In this document: positions 22,323 through 33,769 of the stretch, one piece after another | Layout: every line of letters starts with the position of its first letter | Position numbering within the stretch: the stretch's first letter is position 1 | Assembly: GCF_024679245.1 (NCBI RefSeq) | Contig: NC_090179.1 | Coordinates: forward strand, 1,213,501-1,277,500 | Reading direction: 5' to 3' | From: Pseudorasbora parva | Taxonomy: Eukaryota; Chordata; Actinopteri; Cypriniformes; Gobionidae | DNA: 64,000 nucleotides | The notes under the pieces: generated by a model | The model's input: only the letters and a program-made list of their open reading frames with translations | What the model was told of the DNA's origin: nothing | Databases searched by the model: none | Program-made: the position numbers and the translations under genes

Positions 22323-22323
<1 letters not shown>
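22170..22323 (-). pseudogene. Ty3/gypsy integrase zinc-binding fragment
   Basis: The minus strand encodes HKGHQGEVRTKQ and LLYWWPGTDAQVHDA, matching the HHCC (integrase zinc-binding) domain with its histidines. It continues, across the inserted transposon, into the CLMC motif and integrase core at 20190-20609. It ends at a CA microsatellite on the upstream side. Confidence 0.8.
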
Positions 22324-22361
<38 letters not shown>

Positions 22362-22419
22362 AGAAAGCAACTGCTGTGACATCAGAAACGGTATTTCAAA
22401 GACAAGTGAGGACTTCTCA

Positions 22420-22456
<37 letters not shown>
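22324..22456 (+). repeat. Two (CA)n tracts
   Basis: CA runs of about 35 bp (22324-22358) and 33 bp (22423-22455) separated by about 65 bp of unique sequence. A G-run of nine bases follows near 22493. Confidence 0.9.
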
Positions 22457-22459
<3 letters not shown>

Positions 22460-22784
22460 TGCTTTCTGATGGCTCGTAATCCAAAGAGAGAGGGGGGGGG
22501 GTGAATTTCCTCTGTCCTTTGTGTCTCATGAAAGGGATTTGAGAATCATGTAATGGCCAGAGAATAGAGAATAGTCAGATGATCTGAACCTGATGTTATC
22601 TGTGCTCTACCTCACTGTTTCTCTCAGCACCTTCAGCTGAAATCCTGCTGGTGACGTGCAGATACACGAGCCTGCTCACTCTGTCGGACATCTTAAATCT
22701 AAGGTTTAGTAATAATAACACAGGGCTAACAAGACACAGGTGTGGGCAATCAATAACCACAAAAACAAAAGGGTAGTCAACTAT

Positions 22785-23586
22785 ACACAGGAAGTGAACA
22801 CAGGAAGTGAACACAGGAAGTGAACACAGGAAGTGAACACGGGAAGAGAACACGGGAAGTGAACACAGGAAGTGAACACAGGAAGTGAACACAGGAAGTG
22901 AACACAGAAAATGAACACGGGAAGAGAACACGGGAAGTGAACACAAGAAGTGAACACAGGAAGTGAACACGGGAAGAGAACACGGGAAGTGAACACAGAA
23001 AGTGAACACAGGAAGTGAACACAGAAAGTGAACATGGGAAGAGAACACGGGAAGTGAACACAGGAAGTGAACACAGGAAGTGAACACAGGAAGTGAACAC
23101 AGAAAGTGAACACGGGAAGAGAACACGGGAAGTGAACACAGGAAGTGAACACAGGAAGTGAACACAGAAAATGAACACGGGAAGAGAACACGGGAAGTGA
23201 ACACAAGAAGTGAACACAGGAAGTGAACACGGGAAGAGAACACGGGAAGTGAACACAGAATGTGAACACAGGAAGTGAACACAGAAAGTGAACATGGGAA
23301 GTGAACACGGGAAGTGAACACAGGAAGTGAACACAGGAAGTGAACACAGGAAGTGAACATGGGAAGTGAACACGGGAAGTGAACACAGAATGTGAACACA
23401 GGAAGTGAACACAGAAAGTGAACATGGGAAGTGAACACGGGAAGTGAACACAGGAAGTGAACACAGGAAGTGAACACAGGAAGTGAACACAGGAAGTGAA
23501 CACAGGAAGTGAACACGGGAAGTGAACACAGGAAGTGAACACAGGAAGTGAACACGGGAAGAGAACACGGGAAGTGAACACGGGGA
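22785..23586 (+). repeat. 13-bp minisatellite, about 61 units, ETS-type GGAAGT core
   Basis: The basic unit is GAACACAGGAAGT. Variants are GAACACGGGAAGA, GAACACAGAAAGT and GAACATGGGAAGT. They recur in blocks of about 190 bp (for example the AGAA/AATG/GGGAAGAG run near 22905 and again near 23165), so the array has higher-order duplications. The common unit includes ACAGGAAGTG, a good ETS-family consensus. 13 bp is not a codon multiple, and the three long minus-strand open frames are artefacts. Confidence 0.95.
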
Positions 23587-24902
23587 ACAATTGAAACAGA
23601 AAATGCACTTCAAAATAAAAGCCCTAGGACACTGAACATACAAAACAGGGTTTATTCCAATACTCACAGTATCCACAGTATCGGTACACTGTTACCTGCT
23701 GCGCTTTCTCACTCTCTCCTCTCTTCACTTGTGGGTTTAGTATTGTATTGACAACTCATGAATTAAATATTTGCCATTTTTTATTCAGCTTAATTGGACG
23801 TTGCAAAAACTATACAAGTTTTAGGGCTAGACGTATGAGAATATAAAGTCAAACTAAAAATGATTCAAACAGCAGATATAATGTTTCATTAGTGTGTGCA
23901 GGACACTATAGTTGAGGCGAGGATAGCGAAATTAAGTTAACTGTGACATATTATACCAAAACAATTCTTCACACAGTCAGTAAATATCAATAAAATTAAT
24001 TTAAAAAATTCAGACACTTTAACCTGACCATGTTTTGCTAGGGTTTTTTTCTCCTTTTATTGCCAATGTGACCTTTGACACCACAGACTGAACAAAATGA
24101 AGCATTGCTTGGTCATTGGTTGACCTATCTTGGTATTATCTAAATTTAACAGCTGATTGGTTGATTGTAATCCATTGCATCCCTTTCTCTATCAAAGTTA
24201 TCTGACATTCTCAAGATGAATTTGTTTTGACACAGTTTAACTCTTGAGTTCTTGTTATATGTTTTTGCCATTTTTTAAACTATAGCGAATAATCTGTGAT
24301 AATGTGAGAGTTGTTGAAGGTGTGAGATGTGCGATCACCTGGATTAGACCTACCTATATTGGATATAAAGTGTTCTCAGGCACATTTGCTTTGTGTATTT
24401 CCCCGGAGTTAAATCAGGCTCATATAAATGTCAGGAAATGAATCCTGGCTGCATGTCATTATCCATGGATCACCGGATCGAGTCCAAACTTTAGTTTAAA
24501 ATGATAATAGTTCATTTTTCTCCTGTTTTTGCAGTTTCCCCAATTCACTCCAGTCACGTAGCAGATCTTCTGCCACTCGGTCCGGCTGGGAAAGGGACGT
24601 CAATGCATGCCCTCTTTACTTAGTATGAAATATTCATTTTTACTGTGCAGTGTTATTATAATACTAATATATTACTGTATTCCAATCATAATAAGCAATC
24701 TATGATAGGTTCCAGTTGACAAGAAGATACAAAAGCAAAGTACTTTAGTTACTGTTCAAAGTTTTTGACATTACGTGGTACTGGAAATAGTATTGAATAT
24801 TATAATTACAAAATACAAAGGTATTGTATCGTGAGTCGTGACAACACTATTCTGCTATCAGACTCTCAAAATAAACTCATCACACACAAGTGTCTGCACA
24901 CC
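23587..24902. other. Unassigned AT-rich sequence
   Basis: No recognisable exon, element ends or tandem repeats. Confidence 0.45.
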
Positions 24903-25269
24903 TTAAAGGTGCAGTGTGTAACTTTTAGCGGCATCTAGTGTTGAGGTTGTCCATCTCTCACCCCTCCCTTTTCAAGCACATAGAGAAGCTACGGTGGCCA
25001 AAACAGGACAAAAATGTGGTCGTCTGAGAGAGCAGAGAGTAACTAGAGCTCTGTAGAGAAGTTTGTCCATTTAGGGCTACCGTAGACACATGACGGCACA
25101 AAATGGCGGCTTCACTGTGAGGGGAGTGTTCACCTGCGGAGTGTAGATAGAAATGGCTCAATTTAAGGTGATGAAATCAAAACGGTTCATTATGTAAATA
25201 CACCACTGAAAACATAAAATTATATTGCATTTCTGTCAATAGATCCTCATAAATACTACGCACCTTTAA
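24903..25269. mobile_element. TTAA-flanked MITE (copy 1)
   Basis: Starts TTAAAGGTGCAGTGTGTAAC and ends ACTACGCACCTTTAA. Its interior (GAAGCTACGGTGGCCAAAAC, GACGGCACAAAATGGCGGCT) is repeated in opposite orientation at 48599-49028. No coding capacity. Confidence 0.85.
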
Positions 25270-25525
25270 GCTTATGAATATTCAATGAGGCGAGCATCTT
25301 TATGATTGGTTGTCTGGTGACAACATTCGCTGGTTTTAGCGCCAGGTTAAATGTAGAACTAAACCTCACAATTGTATTTCTTTCTCCTGGGCTATATTTG
25401 TTTAACCAGGAATTTAAAAAAGGAATAAAACTACCACATGAGTGTGTGTGAATCACAATGACTCTTATAAAACAATCTCGCTGTATTCTGAGATTGAGGG
25501 TGCGTTGGCCCTGACTGTGGTGTAT

Positions 25526-25643
<118 letters not shown>

Positions 25644-25922
25644 TGTGTGTGTCTGTGTGTGTTAGTGAGGAGAGAGTTAATCTGGTTTATGTGTACTGAG
25701 GGCCAGATGGCACACACAGATTAAACTCCCTCCTGTTTATCCTGCACTTCTCAAGAGAAAGCCTCACATTAGATACATGTGACTTCTACAATGGCATTTC
25801 TGCAGGATCTGAGACACTACAGTATATGACACAAGTAGAGGGCTAGTGTTTTGTTTAAAACTCAACAGTCTATACTGTTATATTAAAATAAATTGCCATT
25901 AGGTTGACATTTAAGCTTCTCT

Positions 25923-26557
25923 TGTGAAAAAGAAGTGCACTTTTGAATGTGTACTTTAAGAGAGCACACTTTTGCATTTTAGACCGGTAACACTTTAGTT
26001 TGGGGAACACATATTCACTATTGACTATGACTTTTGCCTCAATAATCCCATAATGACTGCTTATTATTAGTTAGTAAGGTAGTTGATAATAAGCAACTAG
26101 TTTATTGTGAGAATTGAACCCTAAAATTAAGTGTTACCTTTATGTTGTTATATATTTTGTTGTGCTTTAAATAAGTGCACTTATTTTGGTGTGTAGACTA
26201 CCATACTAAAGCACATGCAGAAATTATGATTTTAACTGTAGTGTGTTATTCAGTTAATATATATTTCAAATGTACTCAGTGGCACCTTCGTCATTATAAA
26301 TCTGTACATACACAACATATAAGTTTCGATAGAAATGAAATTAAAGTATATTCTAGTTTACCATGAATGCTAAATTCATCATTACACTTTAGGCAATAGA
26401 AGTATTAATGAAATGACATATAAAGATGCACTTGAGTCTTACATCAGTGGGTCAAGCAAGCACTCCAATTAATTGTGTTTAATACAAATTTAAAATATAG
26501 CACATTTAATTGGCATTATTCATTTATTCTTTTGAAGTATATATTTTTTTTTTCACA
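25923..26557. mobile_element. MITE with GTGAAAAAGAAGTGCAC ends
   Basis: The left end TGTGAAAAAGAAGTGCACTT is matched by a degenerate right end (GAAGTATAT...TTTTTTTCACA). The interior segment GTGTAGACTACCATACTAAA has a relative at 60300-61022. A second MITE (25986-26138) is nested inside. Confidence 0.6.
25986..26138. mobile_element. MITE with GGTAACACTT ends
   Basis: Begins GGTAACACTTTAGTTTGGGG and ends ATTAAGTGTTACC. A longer relative lies at 35585-35841 (shared TATTCACTATTGACTATGAC). A 66-bp terminal piece of this family also sits inside the Tc1 element at 58809-59833. Confidence 0.75.
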
Positions 26558-26627
26558 CAGGTTGTGAAAGCTATGATCAATACACACATGAGAGTATTAA
26601 TACAGTATGTCAACTAAAATCTAAATG

Positions 26628-27054
26628 TGTGACCCTGGGGCACGTCATCAGTCCTGCGTCTCACGGGTATATTTGTGCAAAAGCCAACAATACATTGTAT
26701 GGGTCAAAAATATCTATTTTTCTTTTATGTCAAAAATGATTAGGATATTAAGTAAAGATCATGTTTTATGGAGATATTTTGTAAATGTCCTACCGTAAAT
26801 ATATATAAAAATGTATTATTAGTAGTACTATGCATTGCTAAGGACTTCATTGGGACAACTTTAAAGATTTTCTCAATAATTCGATTATTTTTGTACCTCA
26901 TTTTTTTCATATTTTCAAATAGTTGTCTCAAACAAATATTGTCCTTACAAACCATACATCAATGGAAAGCTTATTTATTCAGCTTTCATATGATGTACAT
27001 ATCTCACTTTTTAAAATGTGACCCTTGTGCCTGATTTTGTGGCCCAGGGTCACA
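26628..27054. mobile_element. MITE with TGTGACCCTGGG ends
   Basis: Inverted ends TGTGACCCTGGG and GGCCCAGGGTCACA frame 427 bp of AT-rich, non-coding sequence. The same family is found, truncated, at 895-1314. Confidence 0.8.
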
Positions 27055-27733
27055 TATAAAGAGTTTTTGGTCTGAAGAAGTTGGAAAGCGCGGCAGGTCA
27101 CAGCATCAGAAGAAGAGAGAAATCGAATGATCTGAAGCTGTGTAAGTGTGTGTTAGGAAGTGTCTGTAATGACAGTGGGCATCAGCTGCTCAGTGTTAAA
27201 GGTGTGTTTTTACTCATGTGTAAATGAAGGACCCAAACAGCACCTGTTGTGTGGAATAGTGTTAAACGTTAAGGACATTTGCTCTTAGTTTGATGGCGTT
27301 TGCTGTGTGTTTATCCACTTGCTGTTTGTCTTGAGCTGCTGGAATGTGTGAGGAGTTGACAGAGAAACACAAGAGCGTTTCAATTCCAGTGCTCTCGTCC
27401 CAGGAATGCTTTAGCTGCAGGAATGTGCCACAGAAAGGCCTTTTCTTTGCACAGTCTTTTCTTCACTCGCTTTCCTTTTATCCCTCAATCCGTGGGACGT
27501 TTCCTCCCCCGCTCCGCTCTGAAAGGTCACTCCTCCCTCTCTCTTGTCTGTGGCTCCGCCCCATTGCCCTCTGCCATCTGATTGGTCAGTGGCGAGCAGC
27601 CCCTCCCACTTCTCCTTGAGCAGTCCTGTGTCCCAGCACCCCACCCTCCTTTCCCGTCTGTGGCAAGCTCTCCGCTTGTATCTTTCTCTCATCGTATGCA
27701 AAGACCAGAGACATCAAGGTGGTGAGACATCTC

Positions 27734-27735
<2 letters not shown>

Positions 27736-27799
<64 letters not shown>
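27736..27799 (+). repeat. (GA)n tract in the promoter or 5' leader
   Basis: About 32 GA units, a purine-only strand, ending 81 bp before the SCHIP1 start codon. Perfect homopurine mirror repeats of this kind can form triplex DNA and bind GAGA-type factors. Confidence 0.95.
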
Positions 27800-27800
<1 letters not shown>

Positions 27801-27867
27801 GCTCCCATCTTGGTTGTTGGTTGGGTGGGACTCTGGCGTTTCTCCTGTGGCCGCTGCGGATCGGAGG

Positions 27868-27876
27868 ATGCAGTGA
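27868..27876 (+). other. Two-codon uORF (ATG CAG TGA)
   Basis: An AUG at 27868 is followed after one codon by UGA (27874-27876), which ends three bases before the main AUG. Its context (GAGGATGC) is weaker than that of the main start, which has G at -3 and +4. Confidence 0.6.
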
Positions 27877-27879
27877 GAG

Positions 27880-27909
27880 ATGGTGCACCAGGACAGCTGC
27901 TCCTATCAG
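27880..27909 (+). CDS. SCHIP1: SCHIP1 alternative first coding exon (short isoform)
   Basis: The exon encodes MVHQDSCSYQ and ends at CAG|GTAGGA, a good splice donor, in phase 0. It joins in frame to exon 2 at 41829 (AQKNERES). From memory, a short mammalian SCHIP1 isoform begins MVHQENCSYQ directly before AQKNERES, which makes this the orthologous first exon. The start codon has a strong context (G at -3, G at +4). SCHIP1 binds the NF2 product schwannomin/merlin; the longer IQCJ-SCHIP1 form sits at axon initial segments and nodes with ankyrin-G. This exon replaces the long acidic N-terminus of other isoforms. The weak points are its small size and my reliance on recalled sequence. Confidence 0.87.
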
Positions 27910-28644
27910 GTAGGATCAGATGTTTAGGAAAGGAGATCTCTTTAGTGTCTCCCATGTTTCTCCTAGAATCGGATCAGAGCTTAAGATGCTGAATCTCGCA
28001 TGCGTCTCCTTCTCAACGTTGTCCCAGACTGTGCTCAGATTGATTCCTCATCAAAGGATCCGAGTCCTTTCAAAGCTCTGTACTCTTACTGGGTTCATTT
28101 GGGTCTGTTCTCATAGCCGTTCACTTTAGGAGAAACCTCCGAGTCCAAGTTGAGATCGTATGACACTCTTGTTATCTTCTGGGAGCTGAGGCTTTCATTG
28201 TGGATTAGTAAGATCTCGGTCAGATATGAAATCAGTACACGACAGTCAGATTGTAAGTCTGTGCGCCATAAGAGTGTGTATGAATGTGTTCAGGTGATTG
28301 TGTGTAGTCGTTATGTGTATGAGTGTGTGTGTGTGTATTTCATAACCTCAAGAGAAGCAGCCCACTTTATTCAGTAATGCATTAAACACACACTCATCAC
28401 TGCCATCATTAAATCACTTTCATCATTCATTAATGGTTTTCTATAATGACCCTTTTTACAAGATACGTCTCTGATGTCTCCAGAATGTGTATGTGAAATT
28501 TTACACGGATAATTTTTTATTGCATGAGGGTGAGCGAAAGCAAGCCGTTTTTGTGTGTGTCCCTTTAAATGCAAATGAGCTACTGCTCCCTGCCCTTTCA
28601 GGAAGAGGGCGGAGCTTCAAGAACTCATGTTAGCAGCTCCGATT

Positions 28645-28687
<43 letters not shown>

Positions 28688-28892
28688 AAAATGACAGAAA
28701 CTGTTCAGCCTTTTATGATCAGACCGGAGTCGGACAATGATAGAGAGACTCAAGAAGAAGAGACGACCTGTAGAATGAGACAGGACGTTTCTGAATGATC
28801 AGATGATGAATTTATGAGTTAACTATCTTCAGTCATCGATTAGCATATTCTGTCATGATAATCTATAAACTTTTGTGAGATTAGCCAGAGAA
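27910..28892 (+). other. Start of SCHIP1 intron 1
   Basis: Follows the donor GTAGGATCAG. It contains a (CA)n tract at 28650-28685 and a GC-richer stretch (GAAGAGGGCGGAGCTTC near 28602), possibly part of a dispersed element. No further exon is recognised. Confidence 0.55.
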
Positions 28893-31800
28893 TATCTGCA
28901 TGTGAAGAGAGAAAAAAGGGTAGTTTAGTTTAATTACGGTTATAATATCTGCTGATGAAGAGAGAACAGGGACAGTTTAGTTTAATTACGGTTATAATAT
29001 CTGCCGATGAAGAGAGAACAGGGATAGTTTAGTTTAATTACGGTTATAATATCTACAGATGAAGAGAGAACAGGGATAGTTTAGTTTAATTACGGTTATA
29101 ATATCTGCTGATGAAGAGAGAACAGGGATAGTTTAGTTTAATTACGGTTATAATATCTGCCGATGAAGAGAGAACAGGGATAGTTTAGTTTAATTACGGT
29201 TATAATATCTGCTGATGAAGAGAGAACAGGGATAGTTTAGTTTATTTACGGTTATAATATCTGCTGATGAAGAGAGAACAGGGATAGTTTAGTTTAATTA
29301 CGGTTATAATATCTGCTGATGACGAGAGAACAGGGATAGTTTAGTTTAATTACGGTTATAATATCTGCTGATGAAGAGAGAACAGGGATAGTTTAGTTTA
29401 ATTACGGTTATAATATCTGCTGATGAAGAGAGAACAGGGATAGTTTAGTTTAATTACGGTTATAATATCTGCAGCTGAAGAGAGAACAGGGATAGTTTAG
29501 TTTAATTACGGTTATAATATCTGCAGATGAAGAGAGAACAGGGATCGTTTAGTTTAATTACGGTTATAATATCTGCCGATGAAGAGAGAACAGGGATCGT
29601 TTAGTTTAATTACGGTTATAATATCTGCTGATGAAGAGAGAACAGGGATAGTTTAGTTTAATTACGGTTATAATATCTGCTGATGAAGAGAGAACAGGGA
29701 TAGTTTAGTTTAATTACGGTTATAATATCTGCTGATGAAGAGAGAACAGGGATAGTTTAGTTTAATTACGGTTATAATATCTGCTGATGAACAGAGAACA
29801 GGGATAGTTTAGTTTAATTACGGTTATAATATCTGCAGATGAAGAGAGAACAGGGATAGTTTAGTTTAATTACGGTTATAATATCTGCTGATGAAGAGAG
29901 AACAGGGATAGTTTAGTTTAATTACGGTTATAATATCTGCTGATGAAGAGAGAACAGGGATAGTTTAGTTTAATTATGGTTATAATATCTGCAGCTGAAG
30001 AGAGAACAGGGATAGTTTAGTTTAATTACGGTTATAATATCTGCAGATGAAGAGAGAACAGGGATAGTTTAGTTTAATTACGGTTATAATATCTGCAGAT
30101 GAAGAGAGAACAGGGATAGTTTAGTTTAATTACGGTTATAATATCTGCAGCTGAAGAGAGAACAGGGATAGTTTAGTTTAATTACTGTTATAATATCTGC
30201 TGATGAAGAGAGAACAGGGATAGTTTAGTTTAATTACGGTTATAATATCTGCTGATGAAGAGAGAACAGGGATAGTTTAGTTTAATTACTGTTATAATAT
30301 CTGCTGATGAAGAGAGAACAGGGATAGTTTAGTTTAATTACGGTTATAATATCTGCTGATGAAGAGAGAACAGGGATAGTTTAGTTTAATTACGGTTATA
30401 ATATCTGCTGATGAAGAGAGAACAGGGATAGTTTAGTTTAATTACGGTTATAATATCTGCTGATGAAGAGAGAACAGGGATAGTTTAGTTTAATTACGGT
30501 TATAATATCTGCTGATGAAGAGAGAACAGGGATAGTTTAGTTTAATTACGGTTATAATATCTGCAGCTGAAGAGAGAACAGGGATAGTTTAGTTTAATTA
30601 CTGTTATAATATCTGCTGATGAAGAGAGAACAGGGATAGTTTAGTTTAATTACGGTTATAATATCTGCTGATGAAGAGAGAACAGGGATAGTTTAGTTTA
30701 ATTACGGTTATAATATCTGCAGCTGAAGAGAGAACAGGGATAGTTTAGTTTAATTACGGTTATAATATCTGCAGCTGAAGAGAGAACAGGGATAGTTTAG
30801 TTTAATTACGGTTATAATATCTGCCGATGAAGAGAGAACAGAGATAGTTTAGTTTAATTACGGTTATAATATCTGCTGATGAAGAGAGAACAGAGATCGT
30901 TTAGTTTAATTACGGTTATAATATCTGCTGATGAAGAGAGAACAGGGATAGTTTAGTTTAATTACGGTTATAATATCTGCTGATGAAGAGAGAACAGGGA
31001 TAGTTTAGTTTAATTACGGTTATAATATCTGCAGATGAAGAGAGAACAGGGATAGTTTAGTTTAATTACGGTTATAATATCTGCAGCTGAAGAGAGAACA
31101 GGGATAGTTTAGTTTAATTACTGTTATAATATCTGCTGATGAAGAGAGAACAGGGATAGTTTAGTTTAATTACGGTTATAATATCTGCAGCTGAAGAGAG
31201 AACAGGGATAGTTTAGTTTAATTACGGTTATAATATCTGCCGATGAAGAGAGAACAGGGATAGTTTAGTTTAATTACGGTTATAATATCTGCTGATGAAG
31301 AGAGAACAGGGATAGTTTAGTTTAATTACGGTTATAATATCTGCTGATGAAGAGAGAACAGGGATAGTTTAGTTTAATTACGGTTATAATATCTGCTGAT
31401 GACGAGAGAACAGGGATAGTTTAGTTTAATTACGGTTATAATATCTGCTGATGACGAGAGAACAGGGATAGTTTAGTTTAATTACGGTTATAATATCTGC
31501 TGATGAAGAGAGAGCAGGGATCGTTTAGTTTAATTACGGTTATAATATCTGCTGATGAAGAGAGAACAGGGATAGTTTAATTTAATTACGGTTATAATAT
31601 CTGCTGATGAAGAGAGAACAGGGATAGTTTAGTTTAATTACGGTTATAATATCTGCTGATGAAGAGAGAACAGGGATAGTTTAGTTTAATTACGGTTATA
31701 ATATCTGCTGATGAAGAGAGAACAGGGATAGTTTAGTTTAATTACGGTTATAATATCTGCTGATGAAGAGAGAACAGGGATAGTTTAGTTTAATTACAGT

Positions 31801-33418
31801 TATAATATCTGCTGATGAAGAGAGAACAGGGATAGTTTAGTTTAATTGCGGTTATAATATCTGCTGATGAAGAGAGAACAGGGATAGTTTAGTTTAATTA
31901 CGGTTATAATATCTGCTGATGACGAGAGAACAGGGATAGTTTAGTTTAATTACGGTTATAATATCTGCTGATGACGAGAGAACAGGGATAGTTTAGTTTA
32001 ATTACGGTTATAATATCTGCTGATGAAGAGAGAACAGGGATAGTTTAGTTTAATTACGGTTATAATATCTGCTGATGAAGAGAGAACAGGGATAGTTTAG
32101 TTTAATTACGGTTATAATATCTGCAGCTGAAGAGAGAACAGGGATAGTTTAGTTTAATTACGGTTATAATATCTGCCGATGAAGAGAGAACAGGGATAGT
32201 TTAGTTTAATTACGGTTATAATATCTGCTGATGAAGAGAGAACAGGGATAGTTTAGTTTAATTACGGTTATAATATCTGCTGATGAAGAGAGAACAGGGA
32301 TAGTTTATTTTAATTACGGTTATAATATCTGCTGATGACGAGAGAACAGGGATAGTTTAGTTTAATTACGGTTATAATATCTGCTGATGACGAGAGAACA
32401 GGGATAGTTTAGTTTAATTACGGTTATAATATCTGCTGATGAAGAGAGAGCAGGGATCGTTTAGTTTAATTACGGTTATAATATCTGCTGATGAAGAGAG
32501 AACAGGGATAGTTTAATTTAATTACGGCTATAATATCTGCTGATGAAGAGAGAACAGGGATAGTTTAATTTAATTACGGCTATAATATCTGCTGATGAAG
32601 AGAGAACAGGGATAGTTTAGTTTAATTACGGTTATAATATCTGCTGATGAAGAGAGAACAGGGATAGTTTAGTTTAATTACGGTTATAATATCTGCCGAT
32701 GAAGGGAGAACAGGGATAGTTTAGTTTAATTACGGCTATAATATCTGCTGATGAAGAGAGAACAGGGATAGTTTAGTTTAATTACGGTTATAATATCTGC
32801 TGATGAAGAGAGAACAGGGATAGTTTAGTTTAATTACGGTTATAATATCTGCTGATGAAGAGAGAACAGGGATAGTTTAGTTTAATTACGGTTATAATAT
32901 CTGCTGATGACGAGAGAACAGGGATAGTTTAGTTTAATTACGGTTATAATATCTGCTGATGACGAGAGAGCAGGGATAGTTTAGTTTAATTACGGTTATA
33001 ATATCTGCTGATGAAGAGAGAGCAGGGATCGTTTAGTTTAATTACGGTTATAATATCTGCTGATGAAGAGAGAACAGGGATAGTTTAGTTTAATTACGGT
33101 TATAATATCTGCTGATGAAGAGAGAACAGGGATAGTTTAGTTTAATTACGGTTATAATATCTGCCGATGAAGAGAGAACAGGGATAGTTTAGTTTAATTA
33201 CTGTTATAATATCTGCTGATGAAGAGAGAACAGGGATAGTTTAGTTTAATTACGGTTATAATATCTGCTGATGAAGAGAGAACAGGGATAGTTTAGTTTA
33301 ATTACGGTTATAATATCTGCCGATGAAGAGAGAACAGGGATAGTTTAGTTTAATTACGGTTATAATATCTGCTGATGAAGAGAGAACAGGGATAGTTTAG
33401 TTTAATTACGGTTATAAC
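28893..33418 (+). repeat. 52-bp satellite array, about 87 units
   Basis: The unit is 52 bp and contains GATGAAGAGAGAACAGGGAT, AGTTTAGTTTAATTACGGTT and ATAATATCTGCT. The first unit is degenerate; the rest are more than 90% alike. Diagnostic variants (GATGACGAGAG doublets followed by GAGAGAGCAGGGATCG) recur near 31395-31515, 32335-32455 and 32905-33020, showing segmental amplification of several-unit blocks. Each unit has a TAATTA homeodomain core. The array is interrupted nowhere by other elements, which suggests recent expansion. The same satellite appears inverted at 62757-64000. Confidence 0.96.
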
Positions 33419-33769
33419 TTATGTTATTATCTCGCTTTATGACATGCTATTGCATTTGTGTTCATACTGTATCAATAAATGTGAAAGACGGACGACAGCT
33501 TGAGCGACTCCCAAATGTGCTCGACTACAGCAACTCTTCCTCTTCTCAACATGTTCCCGGGGGCGGGGTTATGCAAATTAGGGTTAGTGATGTCACTGAC
33601 CCATGAAGAAGCTCGTTGTAGTCTATACCAGCCGTTTGTTGTAGTTCTTAAAAAGTGATTTATGTGAAAGAAAATATCTCCCTTTGCTTTGAACTGTGAG
33701 CGTCGTAACTTTGCAGATGTTGATTATGCTCAAACAGCAAAACTACACACTCACTAAAGTTAAACAAGT
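33419..33769 (+). repeat. Satellite flank, duplicated in inverse orientation at 62102-62756
   Basis: This 350-bp flank (for example GACATGCTATTGCATTTGTG, GACGACAGCTTGAGCGACTC, TTATGCAAATTAGGGTTAGT) is found reverse-complemented next to the other 52-bp array. Homology stops after GTTAAACAAGT. Flank plus array therefore form one duplicated or dispersed unit. Confidence 0.9.

Larger units (their letters stand above)
27540..27879 (+). promoter_or_regulatory. SCHIP1: Probable promoter and 5' UTR of the short SCHIP1 isoform
   Basis: Upstream of the short first exon there is a GC box (GCTCCGCCCC, 27553-27562), an inverted CCAAT box (ATTGG, 27581-27585) 19 bp further on, and a C/T-rich stretch (CCCTCCCACTTCTCC). 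A 64-bp GA tract follows at 27736-27799, then about 80 bp of leader. No TATA box is obvious, so initiation may be dispersed. The start site cannot be fixed from sequence alone. The region is more GC-rich than its surroundings, as expected for a vertebrate promoter. Confidence 0.6.

Noticed and set aside
22596..23676. Minus-strand open frames of about 300 codons (FTSCVHFLCSLPV repeats)
   Set aside because: Translation of the 13-bp minisatellite, open in three frames.
27344..27619. Open frame of 91 codons upstream of SCHIP1 exon 1 as a longer N-terminus
   Set aside because: It ends in a stop before the exon, is not in frame with it, and covers the GC/CCAAT promoter motifs.
28893..33418. CRISPR-like appearance of a regular 52-bp repeat
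   Set aside because: There are no unique spacers; units are contiguous and near-identical, and the genome is a vertebrate with no cas genes.
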